Below, piece after piece: positions 10,047-22,330 of a DNA stretch of 31,612 bases. The DNA comes from Phoronis ovalis (lineage: Eukaryota; Phoronida; Phoronidae), in the NCBI GenBank assembly GCA_028565635.1, contig JAOXYB010027401.1:1-31612 (forward strand), read 5' to 3'. The notes below the pieces were generated by a model. It was given only the letters and a program-made list of their open reading frames with translations, did not search any database and had not been told where the DNA came from. Numbering within the stretch: position 1 is the stretch's first letter; the number at the start of each line of letters is the position of its first letter. Position numbers and translations under genes: made by a program.

Positions 10047-11037
10047 TTAGAACCAGCCCCAAGATCCCTCAGCAAGTTGGTCCATCTTAATTTTGTCATC
10101 ACCTGAAACCATAAAAAAATGATACACAAAAAATAATAATATATTCTGCAGATGACACGAATTCATGAAAAATAAATTATAGCATATGCCTGTGAATTGC
10201 TGGATTCGTTATTTCATTCAAATATTTGCATACGTTTTCAAACGCAGCCTATTTAAATGTACTTAAAGAATTAGAAGTTTCTGTAAAAAACAAACTTAAA
10301 ACATACAAACGCAATTTAAGGGTTCTCCACTCCAGTTCCCTTCTTCTTGGCAGGTTATTTTATACTGGTCATTCTGACCCATCTGCTCATTAAAACCTTC
10401 ATGTGGCTCGCAGTCTTCCAAACATTCGTATGTTACTGTTGTTCCAATTTTAAACTTCCTGGATTTCCTTGGTTTAGCTGAATTAGCTTTGAACTCCTCA
10501 GAAGTTGATTCCGTGGAATAGGAGTCAACATACCATATGGCATGTTCTCCTCTCATACGACCTGTACACTTAATTGCTGGATGAGCAGTTGGAGGAACTA
10601 CAATGCAAATCAAATTATTAGTACAATTAATTCTATATCAGCTTACTGCTTTTGTATAAAAACAGTATCAGCATTGTTTTTTAAATACGGTAAACCATAG
10701 AATAAAAGCTGCATGTTTTATGTACAGATATAAAAGAAGAATATAACGGAAAAGAAACAAGAAAGAAAATAAAGGAAGGCAATAAATTAGGGAAAGAAAA
10801 GCAAAGAAATAAAAAAAAGAACCAACAACTTTAAGTAAAAGAAGGAAGGAAGGTATAAAGGATAGAGGATGATAAAAAGTGTTTAGGAATTAACTCTGGG
10901 TTAAGTGGGTTAAGTGGATTATCACATCTTTAGTCTAGTTTTAAATTAAAATCAAATTTACCTCCCATTGCGTTAATCCATATTGAGAAATCCAGCAAAA
11001 GGAATGCACAAAAAGGTGCTTTGATCAGACCAATCAT
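10047..11037 (-). CDS. Small secreted protein with one sushi (CCP) domain, 3 exons
   Basis: Minus-strand exons 11037-10962, 10597-10307 and 10102-10047 join in frame (both introns phase 1) into 140 residues. Residues 1-23 form a signal peptide (hydrophobic stretch ending WINA). The CCP module starts at C36 (AIKCTG), continues through TTVTYEC, then YKITC, and closes with the tryptophan-glycine-like GNWSGEPLNC. Differences from a plain CCP are a long basic, serine-rich insert (STESTSEEF to KPRKSRKFK) between the first two cysteines, an extra EDC cysteine, and a CVC tail followed by a short acidic end (DDKIKMDQ to GWF). CCP modules mediate extracellular binding, as in complement regulators and selectins. 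The role here is unknown; a secreted recognition or shell/mucus matrix protein are options. The donor GTATGT at 10306 was chosen because it avoids the in-frame stop and keeps phase. Confidence 0.78.
10731..10872 (+). repeat. Polypurine tract in sushi gene intron 1
   Basis: About 140 bp is almost entirely A and G on the plus strand, with degenerate AAAGAAA and GAAGGAAGGAAGG runs. On the gene's own strand it is a long polypyrimidine tract upstream of the exon 2 acceptor, though about 135 bp from it. Confidence 0.6.
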
Positions 11038-11060
11038 CTCGACCTTGCACTATTAGAGAG

Positions 11061-11098
11061 TGATACGCTGCTAAATGAAAAAAACTTCTATATTTAAG
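11061..11098 (-). promoter_or_regulatory. Possible core promoter of the sushi gene
   Basis: On the minus strand TTAAATATAG (about 11097-11088) lies roughly 30 bp before an initiator-like TATCACTC (about 11065), which is about 28 bp before the ATG at 11037. Spacing suits a TATA-type promoter. In DNA this AT-rich the match may be chance. Confidence 0.3.
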
Positions 11099-11099
11099 G

Positions 11100-12212
11100 C
11101 AGCAATTATTTTTTAAGTTATAAAATTTTATTGAACTGGATATTGATTTTCTTTTGTCTTTTGGTGTAAATGTAATTTTTTTTAATGCAAAGTTATGTCA
11201 GATGGCACACACATTGCGCTTCTGTAAAAAATACCAATATTTTAATTTAACAGAGTGATGAGAAAGCAAACATTCATTGCTGTGTGCTGCTTGCGGTGGC
11301 TCAAAGACGCATTTGTGTGGCGCTGACGCAAGTGAGGCGACTGAACATTCGTGTCTGCGCATACAAAACAGCTATTGCTTCCTAGCATGCACCGGCATGC
11401 GCAATAAAGCATGCAGCGTTGGATTACTTGCAGCGAAAAACGTCAATACTTATATCAGGGACGAAAAAAGCCATGTAATTTTTAGGGAAGATATATGCAC
11501 AATTGCTATGAACAAACTTAAGCATCCTGTTGTTACATGCACATAAATATACCTAAAATGCATGAGTTACAGGATTAAGACTATTGGAATATATCAAACT
11601 ATGAATTATCTAAAGCTGAGGTTGTGCGTTTCAAACATATTATTTTGAATTTCCCACTGGATGATCTCGAGTCAAAAAAACAAAAAAGCAATAATGGTCA
11701 TACCTGTATGAAAATTGAACTGAACTCACCTATGAAGCGAGGTGGTCTTGAAAAAATTAGTTTCACACAAGGTGGCGCGCAAGCCGATAAATAGCAAAAT
11801 GTAATAAAAATGAAATAGTACATCGCTCATTCTCTTTGCGTTTAAACCCCCAACCATCTAAAAATTACCAATAAAGTTGTAAATGTACCTAGATGTACAA
11901 TAAACAATAAATTAATGAAGTACGCATATGAAGGTAGTTCGTCTAACTTGTGTACGTAACACTATTTTTTATAACGGACTATTTAAGGATTTCCAGCAGC
12001 GATGCAATACCGATTATTACCGGCTGGTAATCCCGCTGTGTATCATCCCGGGCACAACATCCTATTGCTCATTATTGGTTAGAAAGTAGCTGTTGCTTGC
12101 AGGCAGTTAAAATCATTACGAAACAAAATAATTATTTGTAATGACGTAATAAGAATGCATCTTGGATACTGGCGAAAGAAATTTCCTCTCTTGTATCCCA
12201 CTGTACACTCCC
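11100..12212. other. Intergenic DNA upstream of the sushi gene
   Basis: No gene recognised. The segment 11277-11546 is richer in GC than its surroundings, has repeated GCATGC words (about 11385-11415), and is open for 89 codons on the plus strand with many cysteines. It matches no family I know and has no exon-like borders. A short hairpin ATTACC-GGCT-GGTAAT lies near 12017. Confidence 0.4.
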
Positions 12213-12230
12213 AGGCGACATCTAGTGGCT
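12213..12230 (-). promoter_or_regulatory. CTCF-like motif (candidate)
   Basis: The minus strand reads AGCCACTAGATGTCGCCT, one mismatch from CCASYAGRKGGCRS. It sits between the sushi gene and the long DMRT upstream region, where a domain boundary might be expected. Confidence 0.3.
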
Positions 12231-15200
12231 GACAGTAAACCCAATTCTGCTCGGATTTTAAACATCTTGTGCCATACAATCACGTCTTTTCAAACAGTGA
12301 ATTGATTTTTTAAGACTTCGTTCTTTTCTTTATTCACTGATCAAGATAAAGACTCTTACTTTACTACAATGATACTTTTGCTCAATTTAGTTCGAATAAA
12401 AATTGTTAATGTGTGTTTTGTAAACAATTTTGACCTGAGATTTTCGCAGTCACAACACCTGTTACACCTGTAAAAATATTGTACTTCATTTTCAGATTTT
12501 TACAAGAATATAGTGTTACCTGAATATGTAAGCAGTCTTTTGAATTTTAATAATTTTTATTTATCTATTTACACTTAGTGTTATCCTAACATTTATAAAA
12601 ATACAATTGATAATCTCACTTCTTGATTTTGAAAGCATTTTAATGTCTCATGAATTTAACAGATAACATAATTGTATCAAACTAATGTTTGCGCAGAATA
12701 AATAAAAATTGAATACATTATAAAAAGAGTTTTTTATAAACGATCACGTTGTGAAAACATCCCATTTATAAATTGTGATATATGAATTGAATGAAACAAA
12801 TTATGTGTTAAAAATAACATACATAATATTGTAATAATTGACAAAAAGTTAGAACAGACGCTTAACCTTTACTTAGTTAAAGCGAGAAAGGTTAATGGAG
12901 AGAAAATTCTTATAAAAATACATAAAAAAATATACAATTCTCCTTAATAAAATTTGATAAAAAAAATCTCGGTGATTGTTTTGATACGTGAAAGCGTTGA
13001 AAGATCACTTTTGGCAGTTGTACAAGCTCAATTACTGAAAAAGCTTTTTATGAATTCGGAGCTTTTTACCCAGGTGGGGTTTAACTGACAACTTAGAAAA
13101 TTAACAAAATGACATTTCAGATATATAATGTAGAATTAAAATATTGTGTCTTTGTAATGAAATCGTGTTCTCTGTAATTATGACGAAGTGTGAGATTTAT
13201 TGGATACAATGTTACGTAAGAAAGTTTACAGAAAAAATTAAAGTATTATCTTCTAATAAAAATGATAGCAGCTTATAGATGCACCCTAATAGTAGTACAG
13301 CAATATTAGATAACGCACACTGTGATTATCTTATTTTAGATTTACTATTTCTATTAATTGCAGTAAATTTTAATCACATTCTATATCCAAACATGATAAT
13401 CAGATAATGACAATTGTATGAGTTCCACAATTAAACTAAAGATAGAAATAATTTACTACATAGATATAAGGAATGGTTTGAAAACGTCATATAATATGCA
13501 GGGAATATAATTTGTTTATAATAAACATTTTACAAAGTTAAAACCGAAAACAAATCACATGTATTAATCACATCTGTAATTGATCAGGTATAGCATCCTC
13601 GTGACGTTTAGGCCAAAAGAAAAAAATCCCCACAGATTGTACTCTTTGCTCGACCTTCTGGATAAGTAGATATTGGCATTCACCTGCAAACCTCAGCTGT
13701 GATATTTTTTGTCATTTACACAAACGTTGAAGGTAGCCATTTGTAACGTACGGGGGTCTAATAATGGATAACTTGAAAATCTAACATTGGTGAATGTTTA
13801 CTATTCGACTTTGCTCATTTTGAGTTGGTTGGCCTTTAAAGAAAAATGTAGCGATGTTTAAAATCTGGAAGTTCACATAGCGAAGATGATCCTTGAAATA
13901 ACACGACCTCCCGTACTCTGTACATGAATATTGCACACCTGTATAACATTCAGAGGAATCGTGTGTTTATATGCTGTGAATCATTTTGTTTATATATACT
14001 CGACATTTTGTATTTCTGAATTACAAGTTGAAGTTAAAAATATATAATCCCGAAATCAAGGATTATATATTTTTATACATAAATTTCAGATTAGCTTTTT
14101 TTGCGTGACTTTTCTAAATAAGGTATCTAACATCCGAAGCTATCCGACAAATAGGACTAAGCCATTGGAAATGGTGTTTTAAAATGGGAATTTTTAACTG
14201 CAATATTTATTTATGAACCGTAAAAAAGTAAGTTATCATTGTAGATTTTAACGTAACAATCATTAAACGAAATTAAAATTGTCTATAATCTAATTTTTAC
14301 CAATTTATATAACTATTTCGCTCGCGGTCACTTAGATATAATCAATGGCGGATTTAGGATTTGACTTGTATCATTAGGAGGTCGGTCTTTTTTCTGTACC
14401 AATTATGTATTATTAGCCTGTATGACAAAACAGATGCAGCCTCCTGTTCTCTGAATAAAAAAAATCTTTCAGAGAATCACGGATTCACCAGTCTTGACTG
14501 TTTCAGTATATGCGGTAGTCTAGACTGTTAGCATTGATAAACCTGCCAAAATATATACATTTTGGAAATATAATAATAAAAGCTCAATTTTTAATGTGGA
14601 TATCGATTGAATAGCGTAACTGATTGCAACAAATGTTCACTTTTTATCCTTTCTCTTTTTCAGTTAAAATGAAATTGAAATGTCGTTATCTATATTTAAG
14701 TGATGTCATAATTAAAGTGACATATTAATAGATTTTTTTCATGAATGGACAAATTTAATGTTGCCACGCGTTTTGCGTCTTAAGTGTAACTTGGCGACTT
14801 TTTGAAAGTCACGCGACTATTCAATAAAATTTTCATTAATTAATGCTAATTTGCAGGATGTCGCTTACCATGAGACTTTCGCAGACCACCCTTATACAGA
14901 ATAGGAAAATTTCCATTCTGTTTAATTTTAAGCTTAGCCCAATTATTTTCTCATGAAAATTGACAAACTAATTTTTTTTGTCACTTTAGCTTGATTCATT
15001 AATAACGAAATCAGAGGACAATGAAGGATTTTTTTATATTTTCTCCCATCATGCGTGACTTCTTTTTAAATCGTTCTTATCGCGAAAGTTAAACCTAGTT
15101 GAAATTGAAACCGTACATTGCCTCAGTATTACACCGATTGATATTTATTTATTTTTTGATATTTATTTATTTTGCCATAAAATAACTTTTTACGCAGCAT

Positions 15201-17336
15201 GCTTAACATTTTATCTACACTCTATGGTCTACTTGACATCTGTGAAAAATCTAAATTTCAAAGTTAAAAGCGTCAATATTAGTTAAATATTTCTACTCTG
15301 AGTTTCCTTTTTTCCGGAGGTGTGTTTGTCTTAATTGTGTGTAAATATAATGAAAGCTTGTGGGAACATCTCAGCATTCCATACTACACACACAAACACA
15401 TGTGTAATATATATTAAAAAACTTTCTGTATTTTTTGTTATTTTAATATAGCTTACTGTAATTAATAATAAAATACAGACTTCACATCCACATGGTAACA
15501 TAGTAGATAACGTGTTAATTTCACTGACATCTGGAATTGTCAGTTTCACGGGTATAATTGATTCACTGTTAATTGAGTGGGTGGACCTTAAAGTTTTATA
15601 CAAACATTTTCCGAGTCAGCGTGCTTAAGCGGATCCTAAGTCCTAAAATTGGCTAACTTAGAGCCCCGATCTAGAACTTTATGTCTGCGTATAGGCTACC
15701 AAGATTTAGAAGTAAAAAAATGATTGCATATCCTCACAAGAAAGATAACGTAAAATTGTAATCCAGTTATAGTGCCAATACGCTGCAGCAGTAACAATTA
15801 ATGTGTCAAACAAATATAGTTGAATTTTGAATTTAGTTAGAATGTTTGAATAAGGTACGCTATATTAATTTAATTCTGAAGAAACGGGCAGCTATAAAAA
15901 CTATGAGAACGTTTATACAAAAATAAAAGTGTGAACCAGATGTCTTGCATTAATTCTGTAAATCACCTGTCCGGTGTATAACAACGACAAGGCAAGATGC
16001 AGCGTACCGTCAAACGCACTGACCGAATGTAAGATAAAGCCTTTTGTGATTCAGTACCACAGAGTTAGTATTTTTTTCATTTTCACGATATTAAAACCTT
16101 TATATATTTTCTTTAATCCTTGAACCAATTTATTTCATAACTCTCTTTAACTCGTGTATATAATATACGTCATATAAATTATATACTTTACTTTTCGTCA
16201 CATTCAATTTTAGCACAATAAGCATATAGGTGTCTAAGGTAAATCATAACAAATTTACATAAATTGTTTTCACAAGTTTTTTTTCTAAATCTCTGTTATA
16301 AAATGGTCTTGTGCACCTAAATAAATATTTGCATATAAAATTGAGCTATTACACCATTTGAATGTAAAAGATTTCGCTCTTTCATCTTTGAGTTTTAACA
16401 CTTCAACAATAGGGTTCATGTGCACACAGTAAGTTTCATTTACTAGAGTTTTGTTATATTATTTATTGATACTTAAAACAATTTAAAAATTTAAAAGTGT
16501 CCGTTAAAACATATTATTGCGAAAAGCAGATATTGTAATAGTTTTATTTGCAAAATTAATTCGACAGTGAAAAAGTGATATTTATAAGACCTCTTGATGA
16601 TTTTTTTCTCGCTTTACACATATTTTTAAATAAGTAAAACATAAATTGTCAGATAAAATATTGCGTGACTGTCCGATTACAAACCTTTATACATTTCAGT
16701 TTTGTATATTTTTTTAACTCCTCAAAAAAAAATTAAAAATATTCGTCTCTGTGTTTTATTCAGTTTGTGCAATATTTGTTTTAGGCCTATAATGTAAAAT
16801 ATACATGTAGGCCAAACAAAATAATAATAGGTACGTTTACTTTTTTTAAATACATTTACTTACAAACGCGTAGTTTAATAAGTATCACAAAAAACCTTCT
16901 ATAAGAGGTAGTTTCTATTGTAAATGATTTATAGTGTGCATTATTCCAATTTTATATTGCCACTGAAATTGTATACGGAACAGGGACATGCGCATCAAAA
17001 TTATTATTAACCGGTTTTGCATGTATATTTGCTTGGCCTTATTAAAAGTCTGTTCAAATATAAGGTTCTGTAGCAATAAAAAGCCGAGATCAACGAATCA
17101 TCAGCAGTTATCAATAACAAATCGTCTGATTTACTTATAGTCGGCCGCTCATGCATTTTGTTACAGCTAATCATTGGGAGATTTAAAATTGTTTACTGGA
17201 TTGTATAGGACGTATTGTAGATAAGGATTGGTTACAAAATTAGGCAAAAGAAAAACTGCGTTTATTAAGAAAACTTAAGTTTATTCGATTCGACAAGTTC
17301 CAAGAAGTTTTAACAACATCACAAGAAGACGCAAAT
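12231..17336. other. Gene-poor 5 kb upstream of the DMRT gene
   Basis: No coding exon was found on either strand. The DNA is AT-rich, with a 16-bp perfect hairpin at 14035-14075, an 18-bp tandem duplication (TGATATTTATTTATTTT) at about 15139-15173, and many homeodomain-type TAAT words. A 90-codon minus ORF at 15331-15603 has no recognisable features. The last ~100 bp are probably the DMRT 5' leader. Long empty flanks are common beside developmental transcription factors and may hold enhancers. Confidence 0.5.
14035..14075. repeat. Perfect 16-bp stem-loop
   Basis: TAAAAATATATAATCC at 14035-14050 is followed by a 9-base loop (CGAAATCAA) and the exact reverse complement at 14060-14075. It is the longest perfect hairpin noticed in the window. 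The stem is nearly all A/T, which makes it less stable and more likely to arise by chance than a GC stem of that length. Confidence 0.75.
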
Positions 17337-20300
17337 ATGAGTTCTGCTGTTCAAGGAAACTCAGACAGTAATGCAGGGCCCACAGCTTTACATACCCCAC
17401 CAATGTTTATTCGCGCTTCAGAGAGATATCCTAGAACGCCAAAATGTGCCCGCTGTAGAAATCACGGTGTTGTTTCAGCACTGAAGGGACATAAACGTTA
17501 CTGTAGATGGAGAGATTGTGCTTGTGCCAAATGTACGCTGATAGCAGAAAGACAGAGAGTGATGGCCGCTCAGGTAGGTTATTGGTGCGTTTTGTAAAAG
17601 GACACGCGTCAGAAATGTGCCTGTAACAAACAACAAATTCGAGAACAAATCAGATATTAAAGATAATTAAAATGTAGTCGGTATGTTGTTGTTTTAGCAC
17701 TTGCAATCTTAAAATTGTGCCGCATGTACATGCACTGCGCCTATATATTTGATCAGCATTATAAAAATACTTTCCTGCATGGGGGCCTCATGTGGTGATA
17801 ATAAACTAAAGTTATATTTACTTAATTAATAATTGATGAAAAGGAAAACTTTCGAAATTATTTAACAGTCTGATTTTCCTATTACAGTCTTTCATTGAGA
17901 TTGGGAATATTGTTTGGCAAAACTTATTAATCCTACATAATTAAATTAGATAAATGAAAATAAACATATTTTGAAAGTATGTAAAAGAAGTTAAAAAAAA
18001 TGTGTAATTTCTGATCTGTTTGCAATCGCCGACCAAGTTTTGTACTGATCCGTCGTCTGTTTTTTACCAGGTTGCGCTGAGGCGTCAACAAGCACAAGAA
18101 GAAAACGAAGCCCGGGAAATCGGTATGCTTTACGGTCCTGGGGGTTTACTAAGTTACACCACAGAGAGTTTAGCATCTAAGGTAGAAGTATCATCCTACG
18201 TCAGTGAAATGGAAAAACAACAAGACAGCGAAACAGGTTAGTTAGAATATAAATAAGGAAATATATAAATTACTCTTTTTCTATTGATATATAATTTCAT
18301 TTTCGTTGCCTTTACTAAAATGTAAATATTATGTTTTTATTATAAGAATAAAGTTTGTTTCCACTTTAGACGAGACGGATATTGCATAACTTTCTTTAGA
18401 ACATTCGACTTTACGTTTTTGTTATTTCAAAAATAAATCAAATATCATCTTTGACTACAAAAATAATTATTTATCACCATGCTTGGACATCACGAAACGT
18501 GTGATGAAATACAAGCAGAGGTTATATCTCTTTGGGGAGCTCCGGCTGTATTTTGGTGGTCTAAACTGCAACAGTAGAAATTGGATTAAAATTGTTAACA
18601 CTGTATGAGATAGTTTGTTAAAATTGGCTTAATTAAGATTATACCTAATGACAATGTTTGCAGCTTGTCAAAACATAGCTCATCCTGTCAAGTAGGGTGG
18701 GCCAAGGTGAAAATGGAATAAAAATATAAGGATAGTTTAATCATACTCCAGAAAGCTTTAAAAAAATCTATATTAACCACACACATGTAAATGTTTCGAC
18801 ATATTTAATTTCATATATATCATTATTTTATTTGCTAACAAAATAAACAAAACAAAAACCAAGGATATTTGATAGCATTTTAGATTATTGGAATTAGGAC
18901 ATATGATAGAGATAGAGATAGATGCGCGCATGAATCGACCTAACATTTGAAACAGAGAAAGCACTGTAAATTATTTTGACATTTAGTAAATGGTAACAGA
19001 TGGGACAATATTCTTTTGAACACTAAATATTTAAGTATTCTATTAAGTTTTAAGTGATTATTGACAAATACACTTGACAAACAAAAATATCTCTTTCAGG
19101 AATATAAGACTCAAATTCATGCTGAATAGAATAGTTACTTTTTCGATAAAACTGTTGTATCGTATTTTCGCTCATGTTAAAAATAGCGTAAAATTTGTTT
19201 TACTGTTTAGTGACAAAATGATTGACGGCTGTAATTGTTTGCAATTTGATATGGATGTTTCGAATCTGAGACTATTTAACAAATAAAAGCTAAAAAGCTA
19301 GATGAGACACACAATAGTCTCTGTTTTGTATTTCTTTCTATGGAAAGATTGATTTCCCGAAATAAAGTAGCCGTATGCAAAATGCCTTTTAATTCAGTTA
19401 CAGTCTCAAGTTTTGTTAATAAAACGTTTTTTTAGTTTCAAAATTGTAAAATTTAATACAAGCTCCACCAAATAGTAAGAGAAAAGAAGAAAGAAAATAA
19501 TAAAGTGAGAACATTAGAAAAAATAATTCCAATGGTGGCAGGATATAACAACTATTCGAAATTTAGTTTGACAAACATCCACTTTATCTATTCAATCCAT
19601 TTTAATTATTGAGAGTTAACTTTCAATCAGTACTTTACATCAAAATCACATTCCGGGAATCGAAGTACATAAAACTAATAACAGACAGTATTTATCAATC
19701 CACTTGAAACAGAATGAAAATCATTACAGTTATATTGAAGTTTTGTCACCTAGAATTAGCTTTCGTTATTACGTCGATTTATTTACGTGTAATTAATGTT
19801 ATCAATAACAGTTTCATCACAGAAATCTTTTATCTATTTTTATTTTAGTTTCATTCATGTCGATTGTTAGGATTATTATAAATATTGTTAGATTTTTTTA
19901 TTTTTATAGTTTTTTTGACACATTTGTATTCCTTAATTCAAAAAGTTAAACATACAAGAAAAGTTGATTATCTATTACTTTATTCATGATTAAAATAATT
20001 TTATGAAATTAAGTTACAGGTCTAGCTAGCTGTTCCCATCGATGTGTACAAAATTTAATAAGTTTTACTGGCACAAACCATTGCTTCTTTGCATTAATTT
20101 GATATGAGAAAAAACGTCACAAGCTTAAAACTCAAATTGAAATGAAATACTTGACTTTTATTGTGAGTACGGTGTGTTGATTAATTGTTTAATAAATTAG
20201 TTAATGCTTAGTATAATAGCATTAGGAACATCACCATTTTATAATTGTAATTGTTGTGTTAGAAGAACCGTGAGAAGAAATTTATCTTAATAGTAATTCA

Positions 20301-21977
20301 TTAATACTTGAAACATAAGTGTCTTCAATAAAAAGCTAAATAAGATTAACTTTTCACAAAACGATTGCAATTTTCCACAAAGATAATCATAAATGCAAAA
20401 ACAAAGACGCTATAAAGCAACACTCGCTATATCACGCTATTGCATATAAATTCAGATTATAGTTTACGCTATTGCTCAGTAGGCGGAATATATAAAGCTA
20501 AGGTCTTAATGTTATTGAAGAAAAGAATCAATTATACAGGTATATTTACTTGGGGTCCTATGTAATGTGGAAGCCTTACTCCGTTCATTTTACACTTAAA
20601 CTTGATTTAGCTAACCAAATTTGTGTCAAAAAACAATATTTGTGGACAGTTTATGCCGAGAGTTTATGAGTAATTAATGGGCATTGACAAATCCAATTTT
20701 GTGTAATATTACAACTTTAAGTCATTTATCTTGTATAAAAAGCTTAATTGAATTTATATTAAAAAAGATAAAACATAGTAATGAAAGAATAACTAGCCAC
20801 ACTGATTTTGCTTTGAATCTATGAAACTAATATTGCTTCATTAAAACATCCGCCTTAATGGAATTGTTGTGCATTAATTGTTAGTTTTAATTACGCTGTA
20901 TTTTAATACGTTTCTTAACATTTTAATTCGATTGTGACAAAAATGTAAACATCGTATTCTTCGTTAGAATTTCATTCTTGCTTAATTTAAGTTTTGTTAA
21001 AAATAAAATAGGTGATCTGTATTGATCTGTGTTTTCATGTATTAAAATAAATACAACCAATTTCGTTTTATATAATATTATCTGAATATACATATTAGTT
21101 CAGCTTTATTTAATTTTTTACAAGTTGTTACAATCATGTTCATAATACATCTGCATGTCATCAAGCATTCTTTTCATAGATACAGTTTATGTGTTATCAG
21201 CGATGACTATGTCCACAGTTAAAAAAAACCCTGTATAAACAATTTAAAATTACAGACTTCGATACAATTCAGTAACTGAATTTATTTTTATTTATAGCTG
21301 CGAAGCGTCCTCGATTTGACAAAGATACGAGGACAATCAGTCCAAGTTCTGATGTAGATTCAGATGACTTAAGTGACAATGATCGTAACTCAACACCTTC
21401 ACCTGATCCGAAGAAACAAAAGCATAATGACACAAATTTATCGGAAAAGAGCGACAAGAAAGAAAAACAAAGTAACGGAGCAAAACATCCTTTAGATACT
21501 TTATCCCGTATTTTTCCACGCATGAAACGTAGCGTTCTTCAGCTTATCCTTCAGGGTTGCCATGGTGATACAGTACAGGCGATTGAACAAGTTCTAAATA
21601 ATCATGGCGTCGTGTCTTCATCTGCGTCCACCCCAGAGTCGGAAACCGTCTCGCACAAACCCTATTTACCTAGCACATCCCTGATTCCTCCTGCTAGTAT
21701 GAAATCTGCATTCTCGCCTATCACAAGTCTACCAATGGCAGCTTCAGTCGCCGCGTCTTTACGGTACGCATACTCACCAGCCGGACGAGGATTGCTTGCT
21801 ATGCCGTACCCGCCAAACTTTTTACCAAATTTTACTATAGGTTCAGCGGGATATAACTACAATGCTTTAGCAATGGCTGCTGCCGCTAGTAAAGCTGGTC
21901 TCGGAGCATATACCGCTGCTTTATACGGAAAAACAACCACGCCTACAGAAAAATCTGCAACTTGTAACAGTGACTGA
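17337..21977 (+). CDS. DMRTA2: DM-domain transcription factor, DMRTA (Dmrt4/5) type, 3 exons
   Basis: Exons 17337-17573, 18071-18236 and 21298-21977 join in frame (intron phases 0, 1) into 360 residues. The DM domain runs from about 32 to 95 and crosses the first intron: CARCRNHG, then GHKRYC, then DCACAKC, with intertwined zinc ligands C37, C40, H43, H52, C56, C61, C63, C66, and the recognition helix [11 protein letters not shown] continuing [11 protein letters not shown]. After a Ser/Asp-rich linker comes the DMA domain, about 198-237 ([16 protein letters not shown] to AIEQVLNNH), found only in the DMRTA/DMRT3 group. The C-terminus has [11 protein letters not shown] and MPYPP, resembling vertebrate DMRTA1/2, and an alanine-rich end. 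The family binds DNA in the nucleus and acts in neural and sexual development. An in-frame TAG at 17241 with no Met before 17337 supports this start. The symbol names the nearest vertebrate group, not strict orthology. Confidence 0.95.
18237..21297 (+). other. Large DMRT intron 2, candidate regulatory DNA
   Basis: A 3,061 bp intron with no credible coding exon; ORFs of 60-70 codons at 18773-18964 and 19074-19286 look like chance. It is rich in TAATTA/ATTAAT words. A denser stretch at about 20640-20910 mixes them with non-repetitive text such as GGGCATTGACAAATCC. A GATAGA microsatellite-like run lies near 18904. Whether any of this is conserved cannot be judged from one sequence. Confidence 0.5.
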
Positions 21978-22330
21978 AACGGGATTTGAAACAATGCTAT
22001 TTACATAAACTGATATTTATAGTAATTATACATAGTGTTCAATGAATATGAGAGTTAGATCGTGTTGTCAATTAAAAACAGAATTGTGATTTTTTTATAA
22101 AATAATTAAATAAAAAACTTGTGTTAAATATGAATAACTGTTTTTGTAAATGTGTATAATATAGATACCAATTGCTTTATTTATTTTTATGAAACAAAAT
22201 ATATATTCATGCATTAATTACGTATTACGTAATTTGCATAGTTTAAGCTAATCTTATATAATATAATGCAACAACTGTAAACATGTGTCGTTATACAAAA
22301 GAGACATGTATATAATAAATGTGCTGTTTG
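21978..22330 (+). other. Probable DMRT 3' UTR with polyadenylation signals
   Basis: AT-rich DNA after the TGA stop. AATAAA occurs at 22109-22114 and 22314-22319; the second is followed by a GT-rich stretch (GTGCTGTTTGT), the usual layout of a cleavage site. This would give a 3' UTR of about 340-360 bases. Confidence 0.5.
22209..22239. repeat. Imperfect 31-bp palindrome holding TTACGTAA
   Basis: The segment begins ATGCATTAATTACGTA and ends TTACGTAATTTGCAT, so it is nearly its own reverse complement. It contains TTACGTAT and TTACGTAA, the class of site bound by PAR/C/EBP bZIP proteins. It lies inside the probable DMRT 3' UTR. Confidence 0.6.

Noticed and set aside
10047-10102. Alternative frame for sushi exon 3 after a donor at TGC
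   Set aside because: A donor directly after LNC (GTTTGT) would read VMTKLRW; the GTATGT donor four bases later is a better consensus and gives a compact acidic end. Transcript data could reverse this choice.
11277-11546. Cysteine-rich 89-codon ORF in a GC-richer patch
   Set aside because: No signal peptide, no spaced cysteine pattern of a known family, no splice borders; GCATGC repeats explain part of the composition. Kept only as a note in the intergenic entry.
21269-21523. Two minus-strand ORFs of 60-84 codons opposite DMRT exon 3
   Set aside because: Shadows of the Ser/Asp/Lys-rich DMRT coding sequence on the other strand.
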